Origin: Thermoflexus sp.
Lineage (GTDB): Bacteria; Chloroflexota; Anaerolineae; B4-G1; SLSP01
Assembly (NCBI GenBank): GCA_020722365.1
Contig: DYKY01000009.1
Location: 1 to 39,605 of the forward strand
Length of the DNA stretch: 39,605 nucleotides
Direction of reading: 5' to 3'
Shown piece by piece: positions 27,815-36,897 of this stretch. The position numbers were made by a program, and so were the translations under genes. The notes beneath the pieces were generated by a model that saw only the letters and a list, made by a program, of their open reading frames with translations, searched no databases and was not told where the DNA came from. Positions within the stretch are counted from its first letter, which is position 1, and the number at the start of each line of letters is the position of its first letter.

Positions 27815-30334
27815 CTAATACCAAAGCCGAATAACCTCCACACTTGCTTGCCGCCACCGTTCCGGCTCCGGGAAGGAACGCAGGTAATCCAGAAGTTCGA
27901 ATTTCGGGCCGACGACTAGCCGCGCTGTGAAGGTTGTTTCATCCTGGTTGAATTCGCCCTCGAAAAGCAGCTTCTTCTTCAACGCCTTTTCGGTCACGTC
28001 GAAGACGTAGCCCTCCCCCACCCTGCGAACGTTGACCGGCGCGTAGGCCGCGTGCAGGAAGCGGCGCAGGTGCGACCCGGCATCCGGGAAATGTGCCGTT
28101 GGCAAGGTGAGGGCCAGTTCCATTCGAGTGAAGGTTCCTGGCTCAAAGGTATCGATCCATCCCAAGAAGGGTAGACGGTAGACAGCAAACGGTAGACGGG
28201 GGGAAGAAGCTTCGTTCTTTAGCGTTTCGGCCAATTTCGTTACGTCCCATGCCTTGAGAGCGAAGACCGTCTCGCCGTGAAGGTTAGCAAAGCGGCGGCG
28301 GTTGTCTTTTGTGGTGAAAAGGCTTTCTTCTACCGAAAGCAGGTTGTCGAGCAGGTCGGGATACTGCGCCAGCAAAGCGCGCATCACCCAGGCGTTGAGC
28401 CAGGCGGGATCGCGGCCCGCGACTTCCGGCGGCAGCCGGAAACGCGCGTAGACCGGCTTGAGCCGCCATTTGGTACGCATCACGTCCTCCAATTCGCGCC
28501 GGTACGCTCCGCCGGGGTGCCGCATCGCGTGTCCGATAATCGCGGCCCGCTGCTCGGCGTCGGTACACGCGCCGCACGCGAGACATCGGCTTCCCAGGCA
28601 GTAGCCCGCATCCTCGCCCGCAAGCGCCTGTTGGTATTGGTTGTAAAGAAAACGCGGCGTCACGTCCGAGCGAACAAAGTCCATTGCGAAAGCGTAGTCC
28701 GGCCCCTTTTCGCCCAGGAAAGCCCCATTCCATTGTCCGCGCTCTTCCATCCACGCCCGCAGCGCGTCCCAATAACCGGGCGTAAGCACGATGTCGTAAA
28801 AATGCCCTTCCCGCGCCAGGTCCAGAACCGGCGCGTGCAGCCAGTGCCCACCCAAGGCGAGCACCTGCGAGGCCGCGTACTCGTCCCACGGCGCCGCCAG
28901 GCGGAACTCGAAACCGTTGGTCTCACACGCCGACTTCGCCGGGCCGATCACCTGCCGCCATTCTGCCTCGTCGAGGAACAGCCGGTCGTGACGCAGCGGC
29001 GTGAACGGCATCCGCACCAACAGCCCAAAGCTGAAAATGATCCGCACGCCGCGATTGGCGCGTTGGTGCATGGCCTTCAGACGGCTCACGAAAGCGCGGA
29101 ATTCGTCCAGATCGGCCTCTGTTTCGTGGCCGGTGAGGATGTAGAACAGCTTGATCTCGCGGATCTTCCGGCGCAGCAGACGCGCCAGCACGCTCTCGAT
29201 TTCGGCGTCCGCAAGGCTCTTGTGAAGGAAAGCGCGCATCCGCCGGCTGACGCCCTCGACGCCGAGCGTGAAACTGCGCTTGTCGGCGGTCACCTCCGCC
29301 TCCAGCAAGCCCGGCAACGTCGCCAACACGTCCACGCGCTGGCTCTTGAAGCTCACACGGTCAAACAGTCGGTTAAGCGCCAGGAGCAGCGCCAGAATGT
29401 CCTGGTGGGTGTTGAAGTTGAAACTGTAGAGATCGACTTCGTCCGGCCCCTGCTGCTGCTTGATCTGACGCGCCGCCGCGAGGATCGCCTCTTGCGGCAA
29501 TTCACGGTAGGGTTTACGCTCATACCCCTCGAAACAGAACGTACAGAACGCCGGACAGCCGTAGTTCACCTGTAACTTCGCCGTCGCCGCTTCAGAGCTA
29601 TCCAGCAGAGGATACACGGTCAGCAAATCGCCCCCCGACGGATCGGCGCACACCGCCTTTTTTACCTGTTGATCGGACGGTCCGTTGGCGACCCACAGGC
29701 CGGTCACCGTCCCGGCTGCGCGCAGCAGACGCTCACGCTTGGGAAGCAGCGCGTTCTCGCCGAGCATGCAGGCCAGTGTCTCCACCTCGCGCTCCCCTTC
29801 GCCGAAGAAGAGCGCGTCCGCCACGCAATCGCCTGTCTCCGTGACAATCGCCTGCGCCGCCATCGCGTTGGAGCCACCGAGGATGAGCGGAGGATAGCGC
29901 GAATCCCGCTCGCTGGCGAGTAACGGCACACCGGAATGATGCAGCAGATACGGCAAGTTGATCAATTCCAACGTATAGGCGTTGGAGATCAACACCGCAT
30001 CGAAATCCTCAATGCCGCGCCAGGACTGTGTCCCCACGAGCAGCGGCACGCCTGCCGCCAACAACTGCTCGCGGTCGTACTGCGGCGGAAAGAAAGCCAT
30101 GTCGATATAGGCTTCCGGCAACGCACGACGCACTGCCTGGAAGAGGAACAGGTGCGGCGTCGAGCGGTCCACGTCGCGGAAAGGCGACAGCCGCACGATC
30201 AGCGCGCGGAAACTCGCCGCCTCGAACGCCGGATTGCCGAACGTGGGATTCGGATCAGGGCGATACAACGCTGCCTGCTGTAGCAAGGGCCAGTTTTGCG
30301 TAAAAAATTCATGGCAATGTGTCATCACCGTCAT
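27815..30334 (-). CDS. radical SAM protein with N-terminal B12-binding-like domain
   Basis: YGCPAFCTFCFEGYERKPYRE; ILGGSNAMA...ADALFFGEGE; start placed at MTVMTHCHEFF because the more N-terminal residues are repeat-derived. Confidence 0.88.
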   Translation of the reverse strand: MTVMTHCHEFFTQNWPLLQQAALYRPDPNPTFGNPAFEAASFRALIVRLSPFRDVDRSTPHLFLFQAVRRALPEAYIDMAFFPPQYDREQLLAAGVPLLVGTQSWRGIEDFDAVLISNAYTLELINLPYLLHHSGVPLLASERDSRYPPLILGGSNAMAAQAIVTETGDCVADALFFGEGEREVETLACMLGENALLPKRERLLRAAGTVTGLWVANGPSDQQVKKAVCADPSGGDLLTVYPLLDSSEAATAKLQVNYGCPAFCTFCFEGYERKPYRELPQEAILAAARQIKQQQGPDEVDLYSFNFNTHQDILALLLALNRLFDRVSFKSQRVDVLATLPGLLEAEVTADKRSFTLGVEGVSRRMRAFLHKSLADAEIESVLARLLRRKIREIKLFYILTGHETEADLDEFRAFVSRLKAMHQRANRGVRIIFSFGLLVRMPFTPLRHDRLFLDEAEWRQVIGPAKSACETNGFEFRLAAPWDEYAASQVLALGGHWLHAPVLDLAREGHFYDIVLTPGYWDALRAWMEERGQWNGAFLGEKGPDYAFAMDFVRSDVTPRFLYNQYQQALAGEDAGYCLGSRCLACGACTDAEQRAAIIGHAMRHPGGAYRRELEDVMRTKWRLKPVYARFRLPPEVAGRDPAWLNAWVMRALLAQYPDLLDNLLSVEESLFTTKDNRRRFANLHGETVFALKAWDVTKLAETLKNEASSPRLPFAVYRLPFLGWIDTFEPGTFTRMELALTLPTAHFPDAGSHLRRFLHAAYAPVNVRRVGEGYVFDVTEKALKKKLLFEGEFNQDETTFTARLVVGPKFELLDYLRSFPEPERWRQASVEVIRLWY
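28170..28198. repeat. heptamer array (GGTAGAC) inside the radical SAM coding sequence
   Basis: ggtagac ggtagac agcaaac ggtagac; same unit as the 12570-12622 intergenic array; in frame as PRLPFAVYRLPF. Confidence 0.9.
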
Positions 30335-30340
30335 TGTACC

Positions 30341-30389
30341 TGAAGGAGAGGCAGGAGGCAAGAGGCAAGAGGCAGGAAGCAAGAGACAA
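30341..30389. repeat. heptamer tandem array, unit ~AGGCARG
   Basis: aggcagg aggcaag aggcaag aggcagg aagcaag agacaaa. Confidence 0.85.
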
Positions 30390-30405
30390 ACAATAGCCGA
30401 TACAC

Positions 30406-30470
30406 CTCATTCGCTGATTCACCCATTCGCTGATTCGCCCATTCGCTCATTCGCCCATTCGCTGATTCTG
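30406..30470. repeat. octamer tandem array, unit ~ATTCGCYS
   Basis: cattcgct gattcacc cattcgct gattcgcc cattcgct cattcgcc cattcgct gattct. Confidence 0.9.
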
Positions 30471-30480
30471 AAATTCGTGG

Positions 30481-30486
30481 TATAAT
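30481..30486 (+). promoter_or_regulatory. -10 element (TATAAT) of the ABC-F leader transcript
   Basis: TATAAT directly after the octamer array; the -35 is weak. Confidence 0.5.
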
Positions 30487-30513
30487 CTCGTCCGTAAAGG
30501 CAGGTAAAAAACG

Positions 30514-30591
30514 ATGATTCGCTTTTCGATTGGACAATCAGCTTTGATGCTACGAGGCGTCGTCTGTTTTAGCGCAGCGCACCGGCTTTAG
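30514..30591 (+). CDS. leader peptide of the ABC-F gene (25 aa, MIRFSIGQSALMLRGVVCFSAAHRL)
   Basis: SD AAAGGCAGG about 9 nt upstream of ATG; stop codon in the loop of the 30573-30602 hairpin. Confidence 0.65.
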   Translation: MIRFSIGQSALMLRGVVCFSAAHRL

Positions 30592-30675
30592 GTGCGCCTG
30601 CGAACAACACTTGCATTTCATTTGTTAATCAGTTCAGAGCCGTGGGCGCGCTCGCGTCTGCGGCTTTTTGTTTTC
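30573..30675 (+). promoter_or_regulatory. transcription attenuator with mutually exclusive 1:2, 2:3 and 3:4 stems
   Basis: 1:2 hairpin 30573-30583/30591-30602; 2:3 pairing 30592-30602 with 30641-30651 (11 contiguous pairs incl. 3 wobbles); 3:4 terminator 30638-30649/30654-30665 followed by TTTTGTTTT. Confidence 0.75.
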
Positions 30676-30739
30676 TCCTAATCTCTTTCCTGCACACGCA
30701 CGCGAGACTTCCACGGCTTGCTAATCCAGGAGGGAGAAA

Positions 30740-32413
30740 ATGAGTCAGATCATCGTCAACGTCGATAAAGTCACCTATCACCACGGACCGTTGCTGGTTT
30801 TGGACACCATCACGTGGGAGATTCAGGCCGGGCAGAAGATCGGCCTGGTCGGCCCGAACGGCGTAGGGAAGTCCACGCTGCTGCGGCTGATTGCGGGGGA
30901 ATTGCAGCCCGACAGCGGTTACCTTGTCCGGCACAAGACGCGCATCGGCTACCTTGCGCAGGAACCACGCTTCGTCCCCATCGAAGATGGTGGCCCGGCG
31001 ACGGTGTGGGAGGCAGCCCTGAGCGCCAACGCCGACATCCACCGCCTCGAGGCCGAAATGCGCCGCCTGGAGACGCGCATGGGCGACCCCGCCGTCTACG
31101 CGGACGAGCGCGAGTTTGCGCGCGTGCTGGTGGCCCATACCCGCGCGCAAGAAGCCTTCGAGCAATTGGACGGCTATCGCTACGAGAGCAACGTCAAACA
31201 GGCGCTGCAAACCGTCGGCTTTGCCGAGGCCGATTTCGACAAAGCCGTGGCGGTGATCTCCGGCGGGCAGAAGAAAATGCTCGGGCTGGCGCAACTACTC
31301 GCCATCCAGTGCGATTTATTGCTGCTCGACGAACCCGACAATCATCTCGACCTGGCGGGCAAGGTCTACTTGGAACGCTTCATCAACCATTTTCCGGGGA
31401 CGGTCATCATCGTCTCGCACGACCGCTATCTGCTGGACGAAGTCGCGGATTCCATCGCCGAAATCGAGGACCGCAAACTCACGCTCTACCAGGGCAACTA
31501 CTCGGCCTATTCGACCGAAAAACAGTTGCGCCTGCTGCGCCAGCAGCAGCTCTACGCCGCGCAGCAAAAAGAGATCACCCGCATCGAGGCGGCGATTGCG
31601 CGCTTCGAGTACTGGGCCAGCATCGTCATCGACGAGCGCCACATCCGCCAGGCCCGCTCGCGCCAGAAAATGCTCGACCGCATGGACAAGATCGAAAAGC
31701 CCATCTTCGAGCGCGAGAAAATGGGGCTGGAACTGAACGGCTGGCGCGGCTCGAACAAAGTGCTGGACATCACCAACCTCGACAAGATTTTCGCGCCGCG
31801 CGGCACGGAGACGGAAGACAAGATCGTGCTGCTCGGTCTGAATCTGCTGATCTGGCGCGGAGAACGCGTGGGGCTGATCGGCGCGAACGGGAGCGGCAAG
31901 AGCGTGCTCTTCCGCTGCATCCTGGGACAGGACGAGCCGACGAATGGTGTCATCAAGATCGGCCCCAGCGTGCGGATCGGCTACTATGCGCAACAGCACG
32001 AGACACTCGATCCACAACGCACGCTCATCGAGGAAATCTGGGACGCGAAGTCGATGTCGGAGCACGCGGCGGTGAACTTCCTGCGGCGTTTTCTCTTCCC
32101 GTACCAGCGGACGCGGGACACGGTGTCCACGCTCTCCGGCGGGGAGCGCAGCCGCCTGCAACTCGCCAAGCTGATGTTGTCCGACGCCAACTTTCTGCTG
32201 CTCGACGAGCCGACGAACAACCTCGATCTGCCGTCGTGCGAGGTGCTGGAACAGGCGCTTGAGGAATTCGAGGGAACCGTGCTCGTTATCTCGCACGATC
32301 GCTACTTCCTCAACCGCATCGCCGACCGCATCGTCGAGCTTGAGGACGGCAGTCTGACGGAATACGCAGGCGACTACACGTACTACGCGCAGAAAAAGGG
32401 AATGGCGACGTAA
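30740..32413 (+). CDS. ABC-F family ATP-binding protein
   Basis: Two ABC cassettes (GPNGVGKSTLLRL; GANGSGKSVLFRC), ABC-F linker, ISGGQ and LSGGE signatures, no TM; SD GGAGGGA. Confidence 0.95.
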   Translation: MSQIIVNVDKVTYHHGPLLVLDTITWEIQAGQKIGLVGPNGVGKSTLLRLIAGELQPDSGYLVRHKTRIGYLAQEPRFVPIEDGGPATVWEAALSANADIHRLEAEMRRLETRMGDPAVYADEREFARVLVAHTRAQEAFEQLDGYRYESNVKQALQTVGFAEADFDKAVAVISGGQKKMLGLAQLLAIQCDLLLLDEPDNHLDLAGKVYLERFINHFPGTVIIVSHDRYLLDEVADSIAEIEDRKLTLYQGNYSAYSTEKQLRLLRQQQLYAAQQKEITRIEAAIARFEYWASIVIDERHIRQARSRQKMLDRMDKIEKPIFEREKMGLELNGWRGSNKVLDITNLDKIFAPRGTETEDKIVLLGLNLLIWRGERVGLIGANGSGKSVLFRCILGQDEPTNGVIKIGPSVRIGYYAQQHETLDPQRTLIEEIWDAKSMSEHAAVNFLRRFLFPYQRTRDTVSTLSGGERSRLQLAKLMLSDANFLLLDEPTNNLDLPSCEVLEQALEEFEGTVLVISHDRYFLNRIADRIVELEDGSLTEYAGDYTYYAQKKGMAT

Positions 32414-32455
32414 CCAGGTTGCACAGTTGGAAAGTCTGAGTACACTATGAGATAA

Positions 32456-34213
32456 ATGAAAACACGCACACAACACCGTCAAAAAACGGGCGCTCGCTGG
32501 TGGCAGCAGTTCCGCCAAGACTTGCGGGTGCTCGCGCGCCTGTTCCCGTGGAAGGTGAGCGCCGTGCTGATCGTAGGCATTGTGCTCACCGCCGTACTCT
32601 TCGAGGAGACCTACAACCACAATCTCATACCCGGCGGCATCCCAATCACCTACGTCAAGTCGGTATATGCCGTGCTGAATATGATCGCATTCCAGGTCAC
32701 GTTCGCCGATATGCCGGAAAGCCCCGTACTCGACCTCTACTTCGTCATCGTGCCGCTCATCGGCATCCCGTTGCTGCTAGCGTTTGGGGTCAACATCCTC
32801 AATATCCTACGCATCTTCTTCGTGCGCGGCGAGCGCGGGCAGGCATGGCAAGAAGCGCTGGCAGCGACGGTCGAGCGCCCCATCGTCGTCTGCGGCCTGG
32901 GGCGCGTAGGCTATCGCGTCGCCAACCAGCTCCTTGACCTGGGGCAGCCGGTCGTTGGCATCGACATGACGACGTCGCCGTTGGTGACGGCCCTCATCGA
33001 ACGCGATATGCCTTTCATCGCCGGAGATATTCACAACAAAGATGTCTTGCAACGCGCCGGGGTCGCCCGCGCGCAGGCGGTGCTGGCCTGCACCAATCAA
33101 GACCTTGTGAACATTGAGGCCGTCTTCCACGTCCGCGAATTGAATCCGCAGGCGCGTATCGTGCTGCGACTCTTTGAAGATAGCATCGCCGACGAGATTC
33201 AGAAGGCCTTTGACGTGAAGGCTATCATCAGCCGCTCGGCGGTAGCAGCGGCGGCCTTCGCGCACGCAGCGATCGGTATGGAAGTGCTGGAAACTTTCGA
33301 TCTCAAAGGCCGCACCTACTTTCTGGCCCGACTCACGCTGGATGCAACGTCACGACTGGTTGGAACACGGCTCGGTACAACGTCCGATGTTTATGACGTG
33401 ACGATCGCCTGCCTGGAACACAACGGGCAGATATACGTCGAGCCGGGAGATGAGACAACGCTACAAGCTGGCGACACGCTGTTTATCTTCGCCGAAATGG
33501 AGCGTGCAGGTGAACTGGCGCGCCGGCACCGGGCCGAATCTACCACCGGGCCGATTCTTGTATGCGGCCTTCAGCACACCGGCTACCGCGTGGTCAACGC
33601 CCTGCTGGCGCTGCAGCAGCGCGTTATCGCGCTCAACTTCGCGCCGGAAGCACTGGCGGAACACCTGCACGCGCACGGCGTTCCCGTCGTCTACGGTGAT
33701 TTCCGGCAGCATGCGGTGTTGGAACAGGCCGGCGTACAGACGGCAGCGGCGCTGATTGCCTGTAGCGAAAACGACATGGTCAACTTCGAGACGCTGCTGC
33801 GCGCCCGCGAGCTTGTTCCCGGGCTGCGGGTAGTCATGCGCATCTTCGAGGAGTCGTTGGGCGAACAACTCCAACGCGCTTTTGCCATCGACGCGGTCTA
33901 CAGCACCTCGGCCATCGCCGCGCCGCTCTTCGTCGCAGAGGCGCTCAATATGCACATCGTCCAGCCCGTGACCGTCAGCGGCGCGCAGTTTGGTACCCCG
34001 CAAAGTATCGCGCACCTCACCGTTGGGGCCAACTCCCGCCTGGACGGCGCCGCCATCGCCGATCTCACACATGAGGAAAATCTGACCATCCTGTTGCACA
34101 TCCGGGGGGATGAAATTCACATTCCACCCGATCCCACATACATTCTTGAACCTGACGACGGAATCGTCGCGCTGGCATCCCAGGAAAAACTGCTGGACTT
34201 GGAGACTGGGTGA
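32456..34213 (+). CDS. two-RCK (TrkA-N) channel-like membrane protein
   Basis: Two TM helices with pore-like loop, then VCGLGRVGYRVANQLLDLGQPVVGID and a second VCGLQHTGYRVVNALL RCK unit. Confidence 0.9.
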   Translation: MKTRTQHRQKTGARWWQQFRQDLRVLARLFPWKVSAVLIVGIVLTAVLFEETYNHNLIPGGIPITYVKSVYAVLNMIAFQVTFADMPESPVLDLYFVIVPLIGIPLLLAFGVNILNILRIFFVRGERGQAWQEALAATVERPIVVCGLGRVGYRVANQLLDLGQPVVGIDMTTSPLVTALIERDMPFIAGDIHNKDVLQRAGVARAQAVLACTNQDLVNIEAVFHVRELNPQARIVLRLFEDSIADEIQKAFDVKAIISRSAVAAAAFAHAAIGMEVLETFDLKGRTYFLARLTLDATSRLVGTRLGTTSDVYDVTIACLEHNGQIYVEPGDETTLQAGDTLFIFAEMERAGELARRHRAESTTGPILVCGLQHTGYRVVNALLALQQRVIALNFAPEALAEHLHAHGVPVVYGDFRQHAVLEQAGVQTAAALIACSENDMVNFETLLRARELVPGLRVVMRIFEESLGEQLQRAFAIDAVYSTSAIAAPLFVAEALNMHIVQPVTVSGAQFGTPQSIAHLTVGANSRLDGAAIADLTHEENLTILLHIRGDEIHIPPDPTYILEPDDGIVALASQEKLLDLETG

Positions 34214-34302
34214 TTGGTAACTGAGATTGGATGATTGGTAACTGAGAATTGGGCAACTTTCAACTCTAAACTCTGGACTAACGACTACCAGACTGACGAC
34301 TG
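34195..34302. repeat. long heptamer tandem array overlapping the 3' end of the RCK gene
   Basis: acttgga gactggg tgattgg taactga gattgga tgattgg taactga gaattgg gcaactt tcaactc taaactc tggacta acgacta ccagact gacgact. Confidence 0.85.
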
Positions 34303-34311
34303 AGGATAAAC

Positions 34312-35493
34312 ATGAAACGAGGCATACACACGACCGCTATCCACACCGGAATGGAACTGGCGCCGCGCGATGTGACGCCAACAATCCACATGGCGAACAC
34401 GTACCTTTTCGAGAGCGCCGAGGAAGCCGCGCGCGCCTTCGAGACAGAAGAGCAGCCCATCTACACGCGCTGGGGCAATCCGACGATCGAAGTGCTGGAA
34501 CGCAAAGTCGCGGCGCTGGAAGGCACGGAGAAGGCCGTGGCGACAGCTTCCGGCATGGCCGCGGTCAGCAGCGCGTTGCTCGCCGCGTTGCAAGGCGACG
34601 GCCCAAACCACATTGTCGCCACGACGGGACTATATAGCGGCACGTACCACTTCGTCACCAAAGACCTGCCGCGCTTCGGCGTGGAAACGACGCTCGCCGA
34701 GGCGACCGACCCGGCGGCTTTCGAGGCCGCCATCCGCCCGGAAACCCGCGCCATCTACCTGGAGACGCCGGGGAACCCCACCCTGGCGCTCAACGACATC
34801 GCCGCCATCGCGGAGATCGCGCAGGCACGCGACATTCTCACGATCATCGACAACACCTTCGCCACACCGGTGAACCAGCGGCCCATCGACCTGGGCGTCG
34901 ACGTCGTCGTCCATTCGGCGACCAAGTTCCTCGGCGGGCACGGCGATGCCATGGGCGGTGTGGTGGCAGGACCGGCGGACTTCGTCAAGCGCGTGCTGCA
35001 GGGACCAGTGCGCAACTTCGGCGGCTGCATCAGCCCGTTCAATGCGTGGCTCATCGCGCGGGGGATCACCACCCTGCCGCTGCGCATGGAACGCCATAAC
35101 GCCAACAGCCTGCGCGTCGCCGAGTGGCTGCACGAGCATCCGGCAGTGGCCTGGGTGCGCTATCCCTGGCATCCGGCGCACCCGCAATACGACCTGGCGC
35201 AGCGGCAAATGCCGGGCGGCGGCGGGGGCGTCGTCGTCTTCGAGCTGAAGGGCGGCGTGGAGGCGGGGGCGCGGTTGCTCAACCGGATCAAGCTCTGCGC
35301 GCTCACCGTCAGCCTGGGGGATGTGCGCACGCTCATCACCCACCCCGCCAGCACCACGCACCGCAGCGTCCCGCGCGAAACACGGCTTGCGTCTGGCATC
35401 AGCGATGGCCTGGTGCGGCTGGCGGTGGGGTTGGAGGATGTGGAGGATATTGTGGCGGATTTGGAGCAGGCGATTAGCTTGCAAATCCGGTAA
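34312..35493 (+). CDS. trans-sulfuration family PLP enzyme (cystathionine gamma-synthase / methionine gamma-lyase type)
   Basis: VVHSATKFLGGHGDAMGGVVAG PLP-lysine motif; TRWGNPTIEVLERKVAALEGTEKAVATASGMAA. Confidence 0.93.
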   Translation: MKRGIHTTAIHTGMELAPRDVTPTIHMANTYLFESAEEAARAFETEEQPIYTRWGNPTIEVLERKVAALEGTEKAVATASGMAAVSSALLAALQGDGPNHIVATTGLYSGTYHFVTKDLPRFGVETTLAEATDPAAFEAAIRPETRAIYLETPGNPTLALNDIAAIAEIAQARDILTIIDNTFATPVNQRPIDLGVDVVVHSATKFLGGHGDAMGGVVAGPADFVKRVLQGPVRNFGGCISPFNAWLIARGITTLPLRMERHNANSLRVAEWLHEHPAVAWVRYPWHPAHPQYDLAQRQMPGGGGGVVVFELKGGVEAGARLLNRIKLCALTVSLGDVRTLITHPASTTHRSVPRETRLASGISDGLVRLAVGLEDVEDIVADLEQAISLQIR

Positions 35494-35529
35494 GGAAAGG
35501 TAAACTCTTGCGCAAGCGAGGGGGTGACT

Positions 35530-36246
35530 ATGACCAAAAATGATATCATCGGATTGATCGCTTCGTATCTGTACGCTTTCGGCCTGCTGTTCATCGTCGA
35601 GGCCATCGGCAAGCGGCTCAAGTGGCCGCAGGCGTTCACGCGCAAGATCATCCACATCGGCGCGGGGATGTGGATTTGGGGGATTCTGGCGCTGTTCGAC
35701 ACGTGGACCATCGGCATTATTCCCTTTGCGACGTTCATCGTGCTCAACTTTGTCTTCTATCGCTTCCAAATCTTTAAGGCGATGGACGCGGTCGATTCCT
35801 CACCCGGCACGGTCTACTTCGCAATTTCGATCACCATCCTGTTCGCGTTGTTGTGGCGGACCGGCGGCGCGCCGGATCGCGTCCCCATTGCGGCGGCGGC
35901 AGTGATGGCGATGACGTGGGGCGACGGCCTGGCCAGCATCATCGGGAAAAAGTACGGCAAAAACCCCTACACCACGTTCGGGCACAATCGCAGCCGGGAA
36001 GGCTCCATCGCGATGGCAATAGGAGCTTTCGTCACCATTTTTCTCACGCTGCTGTGGCTGCCGGGGTCTGCGCTCAGCCCAAATTCGATGGACTTGCGCT
36101 TGGGGAGCGTCTTGCTGCTAACTGTGGTCGGGACGGCCGTCGCCACAACCGCCGAAGCCTTTTCGCCTGCCGGAACCGACAACCTCAGCGTCCCCCTGCT
36201 CACCGGGCTGGCGCTCTTCATCCTCACCGCACTGTTGGGCGGCTGA
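35530..36246 (+). CDS. phytol kinase/dolichol kinase-like (SEC59/VTE5/DGK1 family) membrane protein
   Basis: RKIIHIGAGMWI...MTWGDGLASIIGKKYGKNPYTTFGHNRSREGSIAM. Confidence 0.85.
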   Translation: MTKNDIIGLIASYLYAFGLLFIVEAIGKRLKWPQAFTRKIIHIGAGMWIWGILALFDTWTIGIIPFATFIVLNFVFYRFQIFKAMDAVDSSPGTVYFAISITILFALLWRTGGAPDRVPIAAAAVMAMTWGDGLASIIGKKYGKNPYTTFGHNRSREGSIAMAIGAFVTIFLTLLWLPGSALSPNSMDLRLGSVLLLTVVGTAVATTAEAFSPAGTDNLSVPLLTGLALFILTALLGG

Positions 36247-36857
36247 TGTTCCCCACCGTCGAAACGCGCTGGTTTTATCCCGGCGCCATCCCATCCGATG
36301 TGCTGGCCTGGTATCACTACGGCGAATGCGCACCGGAAGCGCAGCCCACGCGCATCGACTATTATCTACGGTTGGCAAACACCGATGATCTCGGCATCAA
36401 GCTGCGTGAGGGCCGGGTCGAGATCAAGCAGCGTGCAGCACAATACGGCGTGGAACACCTGCACGAGCGCGTCCACGGTCTGGTCGAAGGTTGGCGCAAA
36501 TGGAGTTTCGGCGTCAACGACATCGGCAGTGGAATCGGCAATATCGGCTGGATTGCCATCCGCAAAGCGCGTCGACTGCGGCGGTATCTTGTCACTGACG
36601 ACGGGGAAATCGTCGCCCTTACCGGTACGGAGATGATCACACAAGGCTGCAACATCGAATTGGCGGAGGTCACCTTGCATGGTGAGCCGTGGTGGAGTCT
36701 GGCCTTCGAGACGTTCGGCCCGGAAGCGACGTTGCACACGACGTTCACGCGCGTCGCCCAGCACACGCTGCGCGGCGACACCATCCCTTACCTGGATGCA
36801 GAGCACTCTTATGGCTACGCGCACTGGCTAAAAACTACATGTGAATGTGCGAACTGA
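36246..36857 (+). CDS. conserved-looking hypothetical protein (soluble)
   Basis: TGATG overlap with the preceding gene; in frame with the 35853-36857 ORF; MFPTVETRWFYPGAIPSDVLAWYHYGE... Confidence 0.8.
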   Translation: MFPTVETRWFYPGAIPSDVLAWYHYGECAPEAQPTRIDYYLRLANTDDLGIKLREGRVEIKQRAAQYGVEHLHERVHGLVEGWRKWSFGVNDIGSGIGNIGWIAIRKARRLRRYLVTDDGEIVALTGTEMITQGCNIELAEVTLHGEPWWSLAFETFGPEATLHTTFTRVAQHTLRGDTIPYLDAEHSYGYAHWLKTTCECAN

Positions 36858-36884
36858 CTACAAGACTAACGACTACAAGACTAT
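36851..36884. repeat. heptamer-like repeat
   Basis: ctgactac aagacta acgacta caagact. Confidence 0.55.
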
Positions 36885-36897
36885 TTCCGGAGCGATT

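Noticed and set aside
28277-29575. 432-aa plus-strand ORF antisense to the radical SAM gene
   Set aside because: His/Arg/Gln-rich composition typical of antisense shadow ORFs in GC-rich DNA; the minus strand has clear radical SAM motifs.
30406-30470. Repeat array considered as CRISPR
   Set aside because: Units are 8 nt and contiguous with no spacers; no cas genes in the window.
30814-32262. 482-aa alternative-frame ORF inside the ABC-F gene
   Set aside because: Arg/Ala/Pro-rich shadow frame; the other frame has unambiguous ABC motifs.
31316-32620. 434-aa minus-strand ORF opposite ABC-F
   Set aside because: Antisense shadow of the ABC-F coding region, no recognisable domain.
34630-35769. 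379-aa minus-strand ORF opposite the PLP enzyme
   Set aside because: Antisense shadow with skewed composition; the plus strand is a clear trans-sulfuration enzyme.
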